Below, in pieces: positions 34,183 through 44,779 of a stretch of 64,000 nt of DNA. Under the pieces are notes generated by a model that saw only the letters and a program-made list of their open reading frames with translations, was not told the DNA's origin and searched no databases. A program made the translations under genes and the position numbers. The number at the start of each line of letters is the position of its first letter. The stretch's first letter is position 1. The DNA is from Ideonella sp. MAG2 (GTDB taxonomy: Bacteria; Pseudomonadota; Gammaproteobacteria; Burkholderiales; Burkholderiaceae_C): positions 622,736 to 686,735 of the forward strand of contig PTEU01000002.1 of the NCBI GenBank assembly GCA_004359425.1, read 5' to 3'.

Positions 34183-35076
34183 TTAGAGCATCGCCTTGAG
34201 CAGGCGGCCCATTTCGGACGGGTTGCGCGTGACCTTGAAGCCACACTCTTCCATGATGGCGAGCTTGGCGTCGGCCGTGTCTGCACCACCAGAGATCAAG
34301 GCACCGGCATGGCCCATGCGCTTGCCTGCGGGAGCGGTCACGCCAGCGATGAAGCCCACGATAGGCTTCTTCATATTGGCCTTGCACCACATTGCGGCTT
34401 CGGCTTCATCGGGGCCACCGATTTCGCCGATCATGATGACGGCATCGGTGTCCGGGTCGTCATTGAAGGCGCGCATCACGTCGATGTGCTTCAGGCCGTT
34501 GATGGGGTCGCCACCAATGCCCACTGCAGACGACTGGCCCAGACCGATTTCGGTCAACTGCGCCACAGCTTCGTACGTCAGGGTTCCCGAGCGCGAGACC
34601 ACGCCGATACGACCCTTGCGATGGATGTGACCGGGCATGATGCCGATCTTGATTTCTTCCGGGGTGATCAAGCCGGGGCAGTTCGGGCCCAGCAGCAAGG
34701 TCTTCTTGCCGCCAGCCGCTTCCTTGGCCTTCATCTTGTTGCGCACTTCGAGCATGTCGCGAACAGGGATGCCTTCGGTGATGCAGATGGCCAGGTCCAG
34801 GTCGGCTTCAACGGCTTCCCAGATGGCAGCGGCAGCGCCAGCGGGCGGCACGTAAATCACAGACACCGTGGCACCGGTCTGGGCCGAAGCCTCCTTGACC
34901 GAGGCGTAGATGGGAATGCCTTCGAAGTCTTCGCCAGCCTTCTTGGGGTTCACGCCAGCGACGAAGCAGTTTTTGCCATTGGCATAGGCCACGCAGCCCC
35001 GGGTATGGAACTGACCGGTCTTGCCCGTGATGCCCTGGGTGATGACGCGTGTGTCTTTGTTGATAAAGATCGACAT
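34183..35076 (-). CDS. sucD: Succinyl-CoA synthetase (ADP-forming) alpha subunit
   Basis: SucD with SucC converts succinyl-CoA, ADP and phosphate to succinate, CoA and ATP in the citric acid cycle. The 297-residue protein has the CoA-binding GITGKTGQFHTRGCVAYANG region and the active-site His in GKRMGHAGALISGGADTADA, which is phosphorylated during catalysis. It starts 23 bp after the sucC stop in one operon. Length and motifs are standard. Confidence 0.97.
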   Translation of the reverse strand: MSIFINKDTRVITQGITGKTGQFHTRGCVAYANGKNCFVAGVNPKKAGEDFEGIPIYASVKEASAQTGATVSVIYVPPAGAAAAIWEAVEADLDLAICITEGIPVRDMLEVRNKMKAKEAAGGKKTLLLGPNCPGLITPEEIKIGIMPGHIHRKGRIGVVSRSGTLTYEAVAQLTEIGLGQSSAVGIGGDPINGLKHIDVMRAFNDDPDTDAVIMIGEIGGPDEAEAAMWCKANMKKPIVGFIAGVTAPAGKRMGHAGALISGGADTADAKLAIMEECGFKVTRNPSEMGRLLKAML

Positions 35077-35099
35077 GTGTGTGTTCCTTCGCTCTGGGC

Positions 35100-36260
<1,161 letters not shown>

Positions 36261-36303
36261 GGGTGGTCTTTTCGTGAGTTCAGGACGAAAGAGGTCAAGC
36301 GGC

Positions 36304-36912
36304 CTAAGCCGCGTCGCGAGACGCTGCCGGGGTCACCGGCGCGTGATTTTCCGATACTTTGTTGGCATCAGGCTGACGAAACCAGCGAGGATAGTGCAAT
36401 CGCACCACCTCGCCGTCCCGTCTCAGTGCATGACAGCGGTCAAGCTGGAAAGGGGCTTGATTGCCTTCTCCCTTGGTGTCCAGCACCAAGCCGGCGAACG
36501 CTTGGATGACAGCGGTCGGCAGTACATCGGCCAATTCTGTCAAATGTGTACACCCCGCCACGCCGCCCAGGCGCTCTCTGGCCGCGCGCTTGAAGCCCTG
36601 CATCAGATTCAGGCCTTCCAATTTGGCATAAGCATCGCCGTGCTGGTCGCACTGGCCGCGGTAGGGCACCGCCAAAGACTCGGCACCAGCGCGAACAATG
36701 TTGAATTGGGTGTCGATCACCAGCCTCAGCAGCAGGTCGTGGATAGCATGCCCTGCAGGCAACACGCCTTGGCTGCCTCGAATCTCCCGCGTCTTGGTGT
36801 CGCGCAAGCGGGCATCGACTTCCCACAAGCCATCGGCACGCGAATACATCGTCACCTCGACGGCGCGAGTGTGCTGAAGCACGCGTTGGGGGTCTGAAGC
36901 AGGCAGAGGCAT
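36304..36912 (-). CDS. DUF2889 protein
   Basis: A 202-residue soluble protein of the DUF2889 family, widespread in beta- and gammaproteobacteria and of unknown function. The recognisable core is [15 protein letters not shown] followed by [16 protein letters not shown] and the Cys/His-bearing [13 protein letters not shown]. It sits between recX and sucC, an arrangement I recall as common in Comamonadaceae. No signal peptide or membrane segment is seen. Confidence 0.85.
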   Translation of the reverse strand: MPLPASDPQRVLQHTRAVEVTMYSRADGLWEVDARLRDTKTREIRGSQGVLPAGHAIHDLLLRLVIDTQFNIVRAGAESLAVPYRGQCDQHGDAYAKLEGLNLMQGFKRAARERLGGVAGCTHLTELADVLPTAVIQAFAGLVLDTKGEGNQAPFQLDRCHALRRDGEVVRLHYPRWFRQPDANKVSENHAPVTPAASRDAA

Positions 36913-37069
36913 GGGTGAGCAGTGCTGCGCATGTCGTGCTTGAGGCCGTGCCCTCAGAGGGAGCCGCCTGGATCAAGCCCGTGACAGCACGGGAACAAGT
37001 AGGCACTGTATCACGCGTGCTGCAATGCAGCATTCTTGCGCCAAGTTGGCGCAACAGTGCCTGCGACGA

Positions 37070-37636
37070 TCATTCATCGTCAGGGTCGCGCCCACCAACA
37101 ACCCTGCGCACTGTCTCGGCGCTGAAGCCCCGAGCAGCCAAAAACCGCATCTGCCGCTCGCGCTCCTGAGCATCGGCGGCAATGGAGCCAAAGCGCTTTT
37201 GCCAGACTTCGTGCGCACGCTGGACTTCCGAAGACCGCAGTTGCTGGGCTGTTTCGGCATCCAGCGCCAGCCCGTGTTGGGCCAGCTCATGGCGAATGCG
37301 GCGTTCGCCATGCCGCGCCACCCGCGCATTCACCCGCGCTTCGACAAAGCGCACATCACTTTGATACTGGCGCGCCGCTAGCCAGTCGAGCACCGCCTCG
37401 ACCTCCGCGTGCAGTGCCTCGGCACTGGGCGCTTCAGCCAGAGGCGTTGGGGTCGGCTGCGCCGCCGCTGCCTCGTGGTCCCAGGGGTCCACGGGTGGTA
37501 CTTGAGCAGCGGCGGCGGCCAGCTTACGCGCATGGGCCAGCAAGCGCTTGTGCAGTTCGCTGCGGCTGTATTCGCGGCGGGCCAGCAGTGCCAGTGCCTG
37601 AGCCTTCAGGCTGGGTATGGGGCGATGGCTGGCCAT
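37070..37636 (-). CDS. recX: RecX regulator of RecA
   Basis: RecX binds RecA filaments and limits their activity. The 188-residue protein shows the RecX three-helix repeats: SLKAQALALLARREYSRSEL at the N-terminus, LDWLAARQYQSDVRFVEARV in the middle and REMRQ-like RERQMRFLAARGFSAETVRR at the end. A Pro/Ala-rich insertion of about 35 residues (about 41-75) separates the first and second repeats. It lies 47 bp downstream of the recA fragment, the normal recA-recX order. Confidence 0.92.
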   Translation of the reverse strand: MASHRPIPSLKAQALALLARREYSRSELHKRLLAHARKLAAAAAQVPPVDPWDHEAAAAQPTPTPLAEAPSAEALHAEVEAVLDWLAARQYQSDVRFVEARVNARVARHGERRIRHELAQHGLALDAETAQQLRSSEVQRAHEVWQKRFGSIAADAQERERQMRFLAARGFSAETVRRVVGGRDPDDE

Positions 37637-38046
37637 GCCTCAACTGCCTCGGCCCGCGCCTTCAGAACGAAAACAGCCGAGGCTCAGGCCGCGCCGCCCG
37701 ACTCCGCCAGCAAGGGCACGCCCACGGCTGTGCGGACTTTGTTTTCGATCTCACGGGCGATGTCGGGGTTCTCACGCAAGAACTCGCGCGAGTTGTCTTT
37801 GCCCTGGCCAATTTTTTCGCCGTTGTAGGCATACCAAGCACCGGACTTGTCGACGATTTTGTGGGCCACGCCCAGGTCGATGATCTCGCCCTCGCGGCTC
37901 ACACCCTCGCCATACAGGATGTCGAACTCGGCCTCCTTGAAGGGGGGGGCTACCTTGTTCTTGACGACCTTGACGCGGGTTTCGCTGCCCACGATCTCTT
38001 CGCCCTTTTTGATGGAACCAATGCGACGGATGTCCAGGCGCACCGA

Positions 38047-38080
38047 GGCGTAGAACTTCAGGGCATTGCCGCCGGTGGTG
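38047..38080. repeat. 34-bp direct repeat, native copy inside recA
   Basis: These 34 bases encode the RecA segment [11 protein letters not shown] in its normal place. They recur exactly at 38206-38239, 159 bp away in the same orientation. I treat this copy as the source because its flanks on both sides are normal RecA sequence. Confidence 0.9.
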
Positions 38081-38165
38081 GTTTCAGGGCTACCAAACAT
38101 CACCCCGATCTTCATGCGGATCTGGTTGATGAAGATGACCATGCAGTTGGACTTTTTGATGGTGG

Positions 38166-38205
<40 letters not shown>

Positions 38206-38239
38206 GGCGTAGAACTTCAGGGCATTGCCGCCGGTGGTG
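38206..38239. repeat. 34-bp direct repeat, misplaced copy at the recA/response-regulator junction
   Basis: This is an exact copy of 38047-38080. On one side it meets recA codons QARLMSQ, which should follow different RecA sequence; on the other it meets the response-regulator frame. It looks like a templated insertion at a deletion breakpoint, or a chimeric join. Confidence 0.9.
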
Positions 38240-38665
38240 ACGATTGATCAGCGCGTCAAGGCACTGGACCTGGGGGCCGATGACTTCATGGCCAAGCCCT
38301 TCTCGTTGCAAGAGCTGGAGGCCCGGGTCCGTGCGCTCACACGCCGTGGCCTGGGGACGGCCTCCAGCGTCATCAAACATGGCCCGCTGACCTTTGATGC
38401 CACCGGGCGTGTGGCCTATATCAACGAGCAGATGATTGAGCTGTCGGCCCGTGAGATCAGCCTGCTGGAGGTGCTCTTGCAGCGGGCCGGCCGCTTGGTC
38501 AGCAAAGATCAGTTGGTGGCCCGTTTGTGTGAATGGGGCGAGGAAGTGAGCAACAACGCCATCGAGGTCTACATCCACCGCTTGCGCAAGAAGATCGAAC
38601 AGGGCCCGATCCGGATCGCCACCGTGCGGGGCTTGGGCTATTGCCTCGAAAAGATCGCTTCGTGA
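38240..38665 (+). pseudogene. OmpR-type response regulator (TctD-like), N-terminus missing
   Basis: The frame begins abruptly in the receiver domain at [18 protein letters not shown], which holds the conserved Lys and the last helix, and continues through an intact OmpR/PhoB winged-helix domain ([48 protein letters not shown]). About 80-90 N-terminal residues are missing, including the phosphoacceptor Asp and the start codon. It directly precedes a TctE-like kinase gene, its natural partner. The loss shares the breakpoint with recA on the opposite strand. Confidence 0.88.
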
Positions 38666-38701
38666 TCAAGGCCACGGCCTGAACCCGCCCCAGTCTTGGC
38701 C

Positions 38702-40183
38702 GTGATCAAAGCCTTGGGCCGAGAGCAGCGATCGCTGTTTGGCGAGATCCTAGATTGGATGCTCGTGCCCTTGCTGCTGCTGTGGCCCATGAGTGCAGCG
38801 CTCACCTGGCTGGTCGCCCAGAACATTGCGGCCCGGCCCTATGACCGTGACTTGGCACAGCTCACTCGCATGGTGTCACGCCAAATGGTGGCCGACCCCC
38901 AAGGCAAGCCCGGCAAGGCCAAGCTTTCTGACTCCGCTGCTGCCCTACTGCGCAGCGACGATGTGGACAAAATCTTCTTTCAGGTCCTGGGTGCGCGGGG
39001 CGAATTGATTGCCGGTGACCGCGAATTGCCTTCGCCCCCTGAGGGCGGCAACCTCACGGTGGGCGAGGTTCAGTTCCGCGATGAGGTGGTGCAGAACGAG
39101 GCCGTCCGCATCGCCAGCATGAGGCTGACGCCAGGGATGTCGGCCGAGCCGGGCATCACCTTGGTGCAGGTGGCCGAAACCATGGACAAGCGCGAGCGGC
39201 TGACCACGGAAATCATCAAAGGCGTGCTGCTGCCACAGTATGTGATTTTGCCCTTAGCGGTTTTACTCGTATGGTTCGCCTTGGCCCGAGGCATTGCCCC
39301 GCTATCGCACCTTCAGCAACGCATTCTGAAGCGCGAAAGCCATGATCTCAGCCCGATCGACGTCCACGATGCGCCCGAAGAAGTGGCCCCGCTGGTGCGC
39401 TCGATCAACGAGCTGTTGGCGCGACTCGACCAGTCCATGAGCGCGCAGAAGCACTTTTTGGCGGATGCGGCACACCAGCTCAAAACCCCGTTAGCCGGTT
39501 TGCGCACCCAGGCCGAGTTGGCCCAGCGCGAGCTGGATGAGCGTGGCGATGTGGGATCGGTACGCAAGTCCTTGCAGCAAATCTCACGCTCCAGCCAGCG
39601 GGCGGCGCATATGGTGAACCAGCTCTTGTCCATGGCCCGCGCTGAGGACGAAGAGCAGGCGCGGCGGCAACAGGCTTTCAACATCGCCCGCCTGGCCACT
39701 GACACCGTACAGGACTTTGTGCCCAAGGCCATGGACAAGCGTATTGACCTGGGCTATGAAGGCCCTGAGAGCAGCGAAGACCTGCCTCGTTTGGTGGGCC
39801 AACCATTGCTGGTGCGCGAGATGATCCGCAACCTGGTGGACAACGCCTTGCAGTACACCCCAGAGGGCGGTTGTGTCACCGTGCGCATCATGGCGGACCC
39901 TTTTGGTCAGGTGCTGGTGCTGCAAGTTGAAGACAACGGCCCAGGCATCCCAGAGGCTGAACGTGAACTGGTGTTCCAACCTTTTTACCGAGCCCTGGGC
40001 ACCAATGTCGATGGCAGCGGCTTGGGCCTGGCCATCGTGCGAGAAATTGTGGAGAAGCACGACGCCAGCCTGACGGTCGAGGACGCCCGCCCCCAGGTGG
40101 GCGAGCACGCGGATCGACCCGGCACGCGCTTCACCGTGCGCTTCGCCTTGGCCGCAGGCCCGGACGGGCCAAACGCAGCTTGA
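38702..40183 (+). CDS. TctE-like sensor histidine kinase
   Basis: A 493-residue inner-membrane kinase. An N-terminal helix (LDWMLVPLLLLWPMSAALTW), a periplasmic 2CSK-type sensor region, a second helix near residue 180, and a HAMP-like linker lead to the HisKA site ADAAHQLKTPLAGLRTQAE (His near 258). The ATPase domain has LVDNALQYTPEGG, VEDNGPGIP and GSGLGLAIVREI. The TctE family senses tricarboxylates and controls their uptake. The GTG at 38702 is a likely start; a TTG lies two codons earlier. Its response regulator just upstream has lost its front, so as written this kinase has no complete partner here. Confidence 0.88.
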   Translation: MIKALGREQRSLFGEILDWMLVPLLLLWPMSAALTWLVAQNIAARPYDRDLAQLTRMVSRQMVADPQGKPGKAKLSDSAAALLRSDDVDKIFFQVLGARGELIAGDRELPSPPEGGNLTVGEVQFRDEVVQNEAVRIASMRLTPGMSAEPGITLVQVAETMDKRERLTTEIIKGVLLPQYVILPLAVLLVWFALARGIAPLSHLQQRILKRESHDLSPIDVHDAPEEVAPLVRSINELLARLDQSMSAQKHFLADAAHQLKTPLAGLRTQAELAQRELDERGDVGSVRKSLQQISRSSQRAAHMVNQLLSMARAEDEEQARRQQAFNIARLATDTVQDFVPKAMDKRIDLGYEGPESSEDLPRLVGQPLLVREMIRNLVDNALQYTPEGGCVTVRIMADPFGQVLVLQVEDNGPGIPEAERELVFQPFYRALGTNVDGSGLGLAIVREIVEKHDASLTVEDARPQVGEHADRPGTRFTVRFALAAGPDGPNAA

Positions 40184-40317
40184 GGGTATAGGGGGGTGAG
40201 GCCCCCTAGGGTCGGGAAGCCCGTAGGGATGGGTAGCCGACGCCGAGCTTTCTACAGTGCGCTCAGCGTTCGGTAGGGATCGGACGCGTGAATCCAAACC
40301 CCACAAGGAGTTCTTGC

Positions 40318-40938
40318 ATGAACCGCACTCTGCTGACCGCCGCCGCTCTGTTGACCCTGGCTGGCACGACCTTCGCCAACGGCATCGCTGGCGGCGTTTC
40401 CCCGAACCAAGCCCAGGCTGCCCCGCAGGCCACCCCAAAGGTGGTGGTCGCTCAAGATATCGCCCCGCAGGCCACCAACCTGATCAACTTTGACACGATC
40501 ACTGCCCCCGACCTGTTCATCAGCACCACGGCGCTGGTGTCGGTGGGCACAGTGCAGTTCAATGGCTCCAGCACCCAACCACTGGATGGTGGCGCTGTGT
40601 TGAATTCCTCGTCTAATTTCAGCGTTACAGGCTATTCAGCGCCCAATTTCTTGGCATTCAACTGCAACACCACCATGGCCGATGGTGGTGTTCCTCGTCT
40701 GCCTGAAGTGATTCGCTTTGCCAGCGAAGTCAGCCAAGTCTCTCTGAAGATCGGCTCAGGTATCGACGTGGGAGCCAAGGTGACGATGTTCGGCATCGGC
40801 AGCCAAGGGGTTGAAAAGAAGGTCGTCACCCTTGCTGCGGCGTTGAAAACCATCAAGTTCAGCAAACCCCTGACCCACGTGATGATGAGCGCTGGTGCGT
40901 GCAAGTTTGTGGTGGACGACATCGGCTTCGTCAACTGA
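40318..40938 (+). CDS. Secreted beta-rich protein of unknown function
   Basis: A 206-residue exported protein with a clear signal peptide (LLTAAALLTLAGTTFANG) and an AAGGAG ribosome-binding site seven bases before the ATG. The mature part is rich in Val, Ser, Thr and Gly. Its INFDTITAPDLF, then NFLAFNC and IRFASEVSQVSLKIGSG, pattern resembles the beta-sandwich of many PEP-CTERM-associated proteins, but there is no PEP-CTERM sorting tail. Two Cys could form a disulphide. It stands alone between the TctE-like gene and the converging rodA. Function is unknown. Confidence 0.7.
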   Translation: MNRTLLTAAALLTLAGTTFANGIAGGVSPNQAQAAPQATPKVVVAQDIAPQATNLINFDTITAPDLFISTTALVSVGTVQFNGSSTQPLDGGAVLNSSSNFSVTGYSAPNFLAFNCNTTMADGGVPRLPEVIRFASEVSQVSLKIGSGIDVGAKVTMFGIGSQGVEKKVVTLAAALKTIKFSKPLTHVMMSAGACKFVVDDIGFVN

Positions 40939-40969
40939 TAACGCCCCGCCTGAAGGGGTGCCCGCCCCT

Positions 40970-42124
40970 TCAGCTCTGCATGAGGCGGCGGCTCTTGGCA
41001 ATGGACATCAGCATGCCAAGGGCCAGCCCCAGGGTCACCATGGCCGTGCCGCCGTAGCTGATGAAGGGCAATGGAATACCCACCACTGGCAAGATGCCGC
41101 TGACCATGCCCATGTTGACCATGGCATAGGTGAAAAAGCTCAGAGTGATGGCACCCGCCAAGAGGCGCGAAAACACGGTGGGGGCCTCAGCCGCAATCAT
41201 CAAACCGCGAAACAGCACAAAGGTGAAGGCGGCGATCAGACCCAACACGCCCACCAAACCGAATTCCTCGGCAAAGGCGGCGAAGATGAAGTCGGTGGTG
41301 CGCTCGGGAATGAACTCCAGGTGCGTCTGCGTGCCGTTCATGAAGCCCTTGCCGGTCCAACCGCCAGAGCCAATGGCGATCATGCCCTGAATGATGTGAA
41401 AGCCCTTACCCAGAGGGTCTTTGGTCGGGTCCAGCAGGGTACAGACGCGGGTCTTTTGATACTCCCGCAACAGCGGCCACTTCACATCGGGTTGGCATAT
41501 GCTGTCTTCAGACATCACCAAGGCCACGATGCCGATCACCGCAATCAGCACAACGGGCAAGATAAGCCGCCAAGACAAGCCCGCAAAGAAAATCACATAA
41601 AGGCCGGCCGACAAGATGAGGATGGAGGTGCCCAAATCAGGCTGCTTGGCCACCAGGCCCACCGGCACCAATAGCAGCACAGCCGCCACCGCAAAGTCCA
41701 GCGTCCGCAACTGCCCCTCACGCTTCTGGAACCACCACGCCAGCATTAGCGGCATGGCCAGCTTCATGATCTCGCTGGGCTGGATCACCACGCCCACATT
41801 GAGCCAGCGCGTGGCCCCCTTTTTGGTCAGACCAAAAAGCATGGTGGCTACCAACAGCGTGACCCCCACCACATAGAGCGGCACCGCCAAGGCCATCAAA
41901 CGCTGTGGAGGCACCTGGGCCACCACAAACAAAATCGCCAGCGCAATCATCATGTTGCGCCCGTGATCCACAAAACGGGTTCCGTGGTCATAGCCTGCGG
42001 AGTACATGGTGACCAAGCCAAATGCCGCCAGGATCAGCAACCCCAGAGTCAAGGGCAGGTCGAAGCTCGAAAACACCGGCCTGAGCCGCTGCCACAGCGA
42101 TGGCCGCTCGAACACGATGCTCAT
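40970..42124 (-). CDS. rodA: Peptidoglycan glycosyltransferase RodA
   Basis: RodA polymerises glycan strands for cell elongation. It is a 384-residue SEDS protein with about ten membrane helices and the family stretches LGTSILILSAGLYVIFFAG and the C-terminal PLPFISYGGTAMVTLGLALG. The start overlaps the mrdA stop by 4 bp. It is the last gene of mreB-mreC-mreD-mrdA-rodA, so polymerase and transpeptidase are made together. Confidence 0.97.
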   Translation of the reverse strand: MSIVFERPSLWQRLRPVFSSFDLPLTLGLLILAAFGLVTMYSAGYDHGTRFVDHGRNMMIALAILFVVAQVPPQRLMALAVPLYVVGVTLLVATMLFGLTKKGATRWLNVGVVIQPSEIMKLAMPLMLAWWFQKREGQLRTLDFAVAAVLLLVPVGLVAKQPDLGTSILILSAGLYVIFFAGLSWRLILPVVLIAVIGIVALVMSEDSICQPDVKWPLLREYQKTRVCTLLDPTKDPLGKGFHIIQGMIAIGSGGWTGKGFMNGTQTHLEFIPERTTDFIFAAFAEEFGLVGVLGLIAAFTFVLFRGLMIAAEAPTVFSRLLAGAITLSFFTYAMVNMGMVSGILPVVGIPLPFISYGGTAMVTLGLALGMLMSIAKSRRLMQS

Positions 42125-44205
42125 GGTCTTACTCCTGAGGCACGCGGGGCCGCATCGACCGGGGTGCGAACGGGCGCGGCAGTAGGCACTGATGGGGCCG
42201 CCGATGCTGCGGAGGCACTGCCTACGGCAGGGGCCTCGGGAGTGGCCGCCGCCCCTGCGCCAGACGGCAAGGGCACTGAAGATGCAGGCCTGGGTGCGCC
42301 CACGGGCGCGACAGACTGGCCCTTCTGCGTCAAGGCAATGTCCTCTTCGCTGGGATAGTGACCCAGCAAAACGTAGTCGAACACGCGCCGAGCGATGGGG
42401 GCCGCCGCAGCCGCACCCCAGCCCGCGTTCTCAACGATCACGGCCAAGGCAATGCGTGGCTTGTCTAGGGGTGCAAAGGCCACATAGAGCGAGTGATCGC
42501 GCAAGTGCTCGGCCATGCGCGCCGCGCTGTACTTTTCGTTCTGGCGAATACCCACGGCCTGGGCGGTGCCTGTCTTGCCACCGCTGGCATACGGTGCACC
42601 GACAAAAATTCGGGTAGAGGTGCCCTGTTGGGTCACTCCGTGCATGGCCTGCATGATCACGTTCACCTGCTCGGGCTTGAGGGCCAGAGGTTCGAGTGCC
42701 TTGGCCGACACGGTGCGGCGCTGATGCGTCACCACATCTTCAATCTCTTTGACCAAGCGCGGCTCAAAGCGTTGGCCACCCGCCGCCAAGATGGCCATGG
42801 CATTGGCCAGTTGCAACATGGTGAAGTTGTTATAGCCCTGGCCGATGCCTAAGGAGATGGTTTCACCGGCATACCACTTGCGCTGCTCAGGCCGTTTGTA
42901 GGTGCGGCGCTTCCAGTCCTGGGACGGCAGCACGCCGGTGACTTCACCTTCCAAGTCGATGTTGGTGCGCCGCCCAAAACCAAAGGGACTGAGTTGATCG
43001 TGGATCATGTCCACCCCCATCTCATTGGCCAGGGTGTAGTAGTAAACGTTGGAGGACTCAACGATGGAGCGCCGCATGTCCATCGCGCCGCCACGCTCGT
43101 TCTCGGGGCTGCCGTAACGATGGCCGCCAAACATGAAATAGCCCGGGTCGTTGATGATGGTAGAGGGCGAACGCTTACCGGCGTTGAGCGCGGCCATCGC
43201 CATAAAGGGTTTGTAAGTGGAGCCGGGCGGATAAGTGCCGCGCAGCGCGCGGTTCAGCAGCGGCTTGTCGATGGACTCATTCAGCTCCCGCCAGTTCTCA
43301 ACATCGATGCCGTCCACAAACTTGTTGGGGTCGTAGGTGGGCTTGGAGACAAAGGCCAAAATTTCGCCATTGCGCGGGTCGATGGCCACCAAAGCGCCTC
43401 GGCGCGCCCCAAACATCTCCTCGACCAGGGCCTGCAACTTGATATCGACAGACAGCACCAAGGTATTGCCGGGCGTGGCCGGTAGGTTGTCCAGGCGGCG
43501 CACCGCCCGGCCCCCGGCCGAGGTCTCCATTTGCTCAAAACCCGTGGTGCCGTGCAGGTCCAACTCGTAGCTTTGCTCCAAGCCCAGCTTGCCGATGTAC
43601 TCGGTGCCACGGTAGTTGGCCTGGGCTTCGTCCTCCCAGTCCTCCATGGCTTTTTTCTCGGCCTGGTTGATCCGGCCAATGTAGCCAATCAGGTGGCTGC
43701 CGGTTTCACCCAGCGGGTAGTTGCGGAACAAGCGCGCCTTGATCTCAACGCCTGGGAATTGAAAGCGCCGGGCAATGAAGCGCGCCACTTCTTCGTCACT
43801 GAGCCGGTTGCGGATGGGCAAGGACTCAAAGCTCTTGCTTTCTTCCAGTTGGCGCTTGAAGCGACGCCGATCGCGCGGCTGAATGTCAATGAACTCACCC
43901 AGCTTGTTGATGGTGGCCTCCAAGTCCACCACCCGTGACGGGGTGATCTCCAGCGTATAGGCGGTGTAGTTAGTGGCCAGCACCACCCCATTGCGGTCGA
44001 CGATGCGCCCCCGGTTGGGCACGATGGGCACCACCGCAATGCGGTTGGACTCCGCGCGCGAGGCCAGTTCGTCGTGACGAAGAACTTGCAGATGAATCAT
44101 CCGGCTCACCAAGAGGCCGAAGCCGATCAAGATGAACAAGACAGCCGCGATGATGCGCAGCTTAAAGCGGTCCAACTCGGCTTCTAGGTTCTTCAGCTCG
44201 GTCAT
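42121..44205 (-). CDS. mrdA: Penicillin-binding protein 2
   Basis: The elongation transpeptidase that crosslinks peptidoglycan with RodA. The 694-residue protein has one N-terminal anchor helix (AAVLFILIGFGLLVSRMIHL), a pedestal domain and a transpeptidase domain with the active-site YPPGSTYKPFMAM (SxxK), SSNVYYYT (SxN) and ASGGKTGTAQAV (KTG). The last 65 residues are a Pro/Ala-rich tail ([18 protein letters not shown]), longer than in Escherichia coli. It lies between mreD and rodA. Confidence 0.97.
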   Translation of the reverse strand: MTELKNLEAELDRFKLRIIAAVLFILIGFGLLVSRMIHLQVLRHDELASRAESNRIAVVPIVPNRGRIVDRNGVVLATNYTAYTLEITPSRVVDLEATINKLGEFIDIQPRDRRRFKRQLEESKSFESLPIRNRLSDEEVARFIARRFQFPGVEIKARLFRNYPLGETGSHLIGYIGRINQAEKKAMEDWEDEAQANYRGTEYIGKLGLEQSYELDLHGTTGFEQMETSAGGRAVRRLDNLPATPGNTLVLSVDIKLQALVEEMFGARRGALVAIDPRNGEILAFVSKPTYDPNKFVDGIDVENWRELNESIDKPLLNRALRGTYPPGSTYKPFMAMAALNAGKRSPSTIINDPGYFMFGGHRYGSPENERGGAMDMRRSIVESSNVYYYTLANEMGVDMIHDQLSPFGFGRRTNIDLEGEVTGVLPSQDWKRRTYKRPEQRKWYAGETISLGIGQGYNNFTMLQLANAMAILAAGGQRFEPRLVKEIEDVVTHQRRTVSAKALEPLALKPEQVNVIMQAMHGVTQQGTSTRIFVGAPYASGGKTGTAQAVGIRQNEKYSAARMAEHLRDHSLYVAFAPLDKPRIALAVIVENAGWGAAAAAPIARRVFDYVLLGHYPSEEDIALTQKGQSVAPVGAPRPASSVPLPSGAGAAATPEAPAVGSASAASAAPSVPTAAPVRTPVDAAPRASGVRP

Positions 44206-44257
44206 GGGCAGCCCACCCAGGCCAACATCAGCTCAACGCCGTTGCGCTGCAACGCCT

Positions 44258-44779
44258 TCATAGCGGCCGGTTCTTGTCGGGGTCGGGCGGGCGGCGTTGC
44301 GGTGCCAGCAGCAACCACGTCACCACTGGCCAGAGCAAGCCCTCGATCGCGGGGGCGACGAGCACCCCCCAACCCGGAAAGCCATCGCCCGCCAGCACAC
44401 GCACGGCCAAGGCCACCAAGGCCGAGGCATAGAACAGGGGCAGCACGTGCAAGACCTGCTCCACCAAAGAAAACCACAGCACCCGGCGATGGATGGTGAT
44501 GGCCAAAAAACTCAGCAGGGTGTAGGAGAGCGCATGCTGCCCCAACAGAGAGCCCGCGTGAACGTCCATCAACAAGCCAAACACAAAGGCGGCCCCCACC
44601 CCTACCCGCCGCGGCTGGTGCACATTCCAAAACACCAAGACCAAGGCCATCAAGTCGGGCATCATGGGCATGCGCCCCAAGGGCACCATGTTCAGGCCCA
44701 TGGCCACAAACAGGCTGAGCCACAAAAACACCGGGTTCACAGGCAGCAAGAGCTGGTCTGAGCTGCGCGGCATGATCAT
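44258..44779 (-). CDS. mreD: Rod shape-determining protein MreD
   Basis: A 173-residue membrane protein with five to six helices that links MreC to the elongasome. The family pattern is seen in LVLVFWNVHQPRRVGVGAAF followed by FGLLMDVHAGSLLGQHAL. It overlaps mreC by 4 bp and lies 52 bp before mrdA. Sequence conservation in MreD is low, so position carries much of the call. Confidence 0.92.
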   Translation of the reverse strand: MIMPRSSDQLLLPVNPVFLWLSLFVAMGLNMVPLGRMPMMPDLMALVLVFWNVHQPRRVGVGAAFVFGLLMDVHAGSLLGQHALSYTLLSFLAITIHRRVLWFSLVEQVLHVLPLFYASALVALAVRVLAGDGFPGWGVLVAPAIEGLLWPVVTWLLLAPQRRPPDPDKNRPL

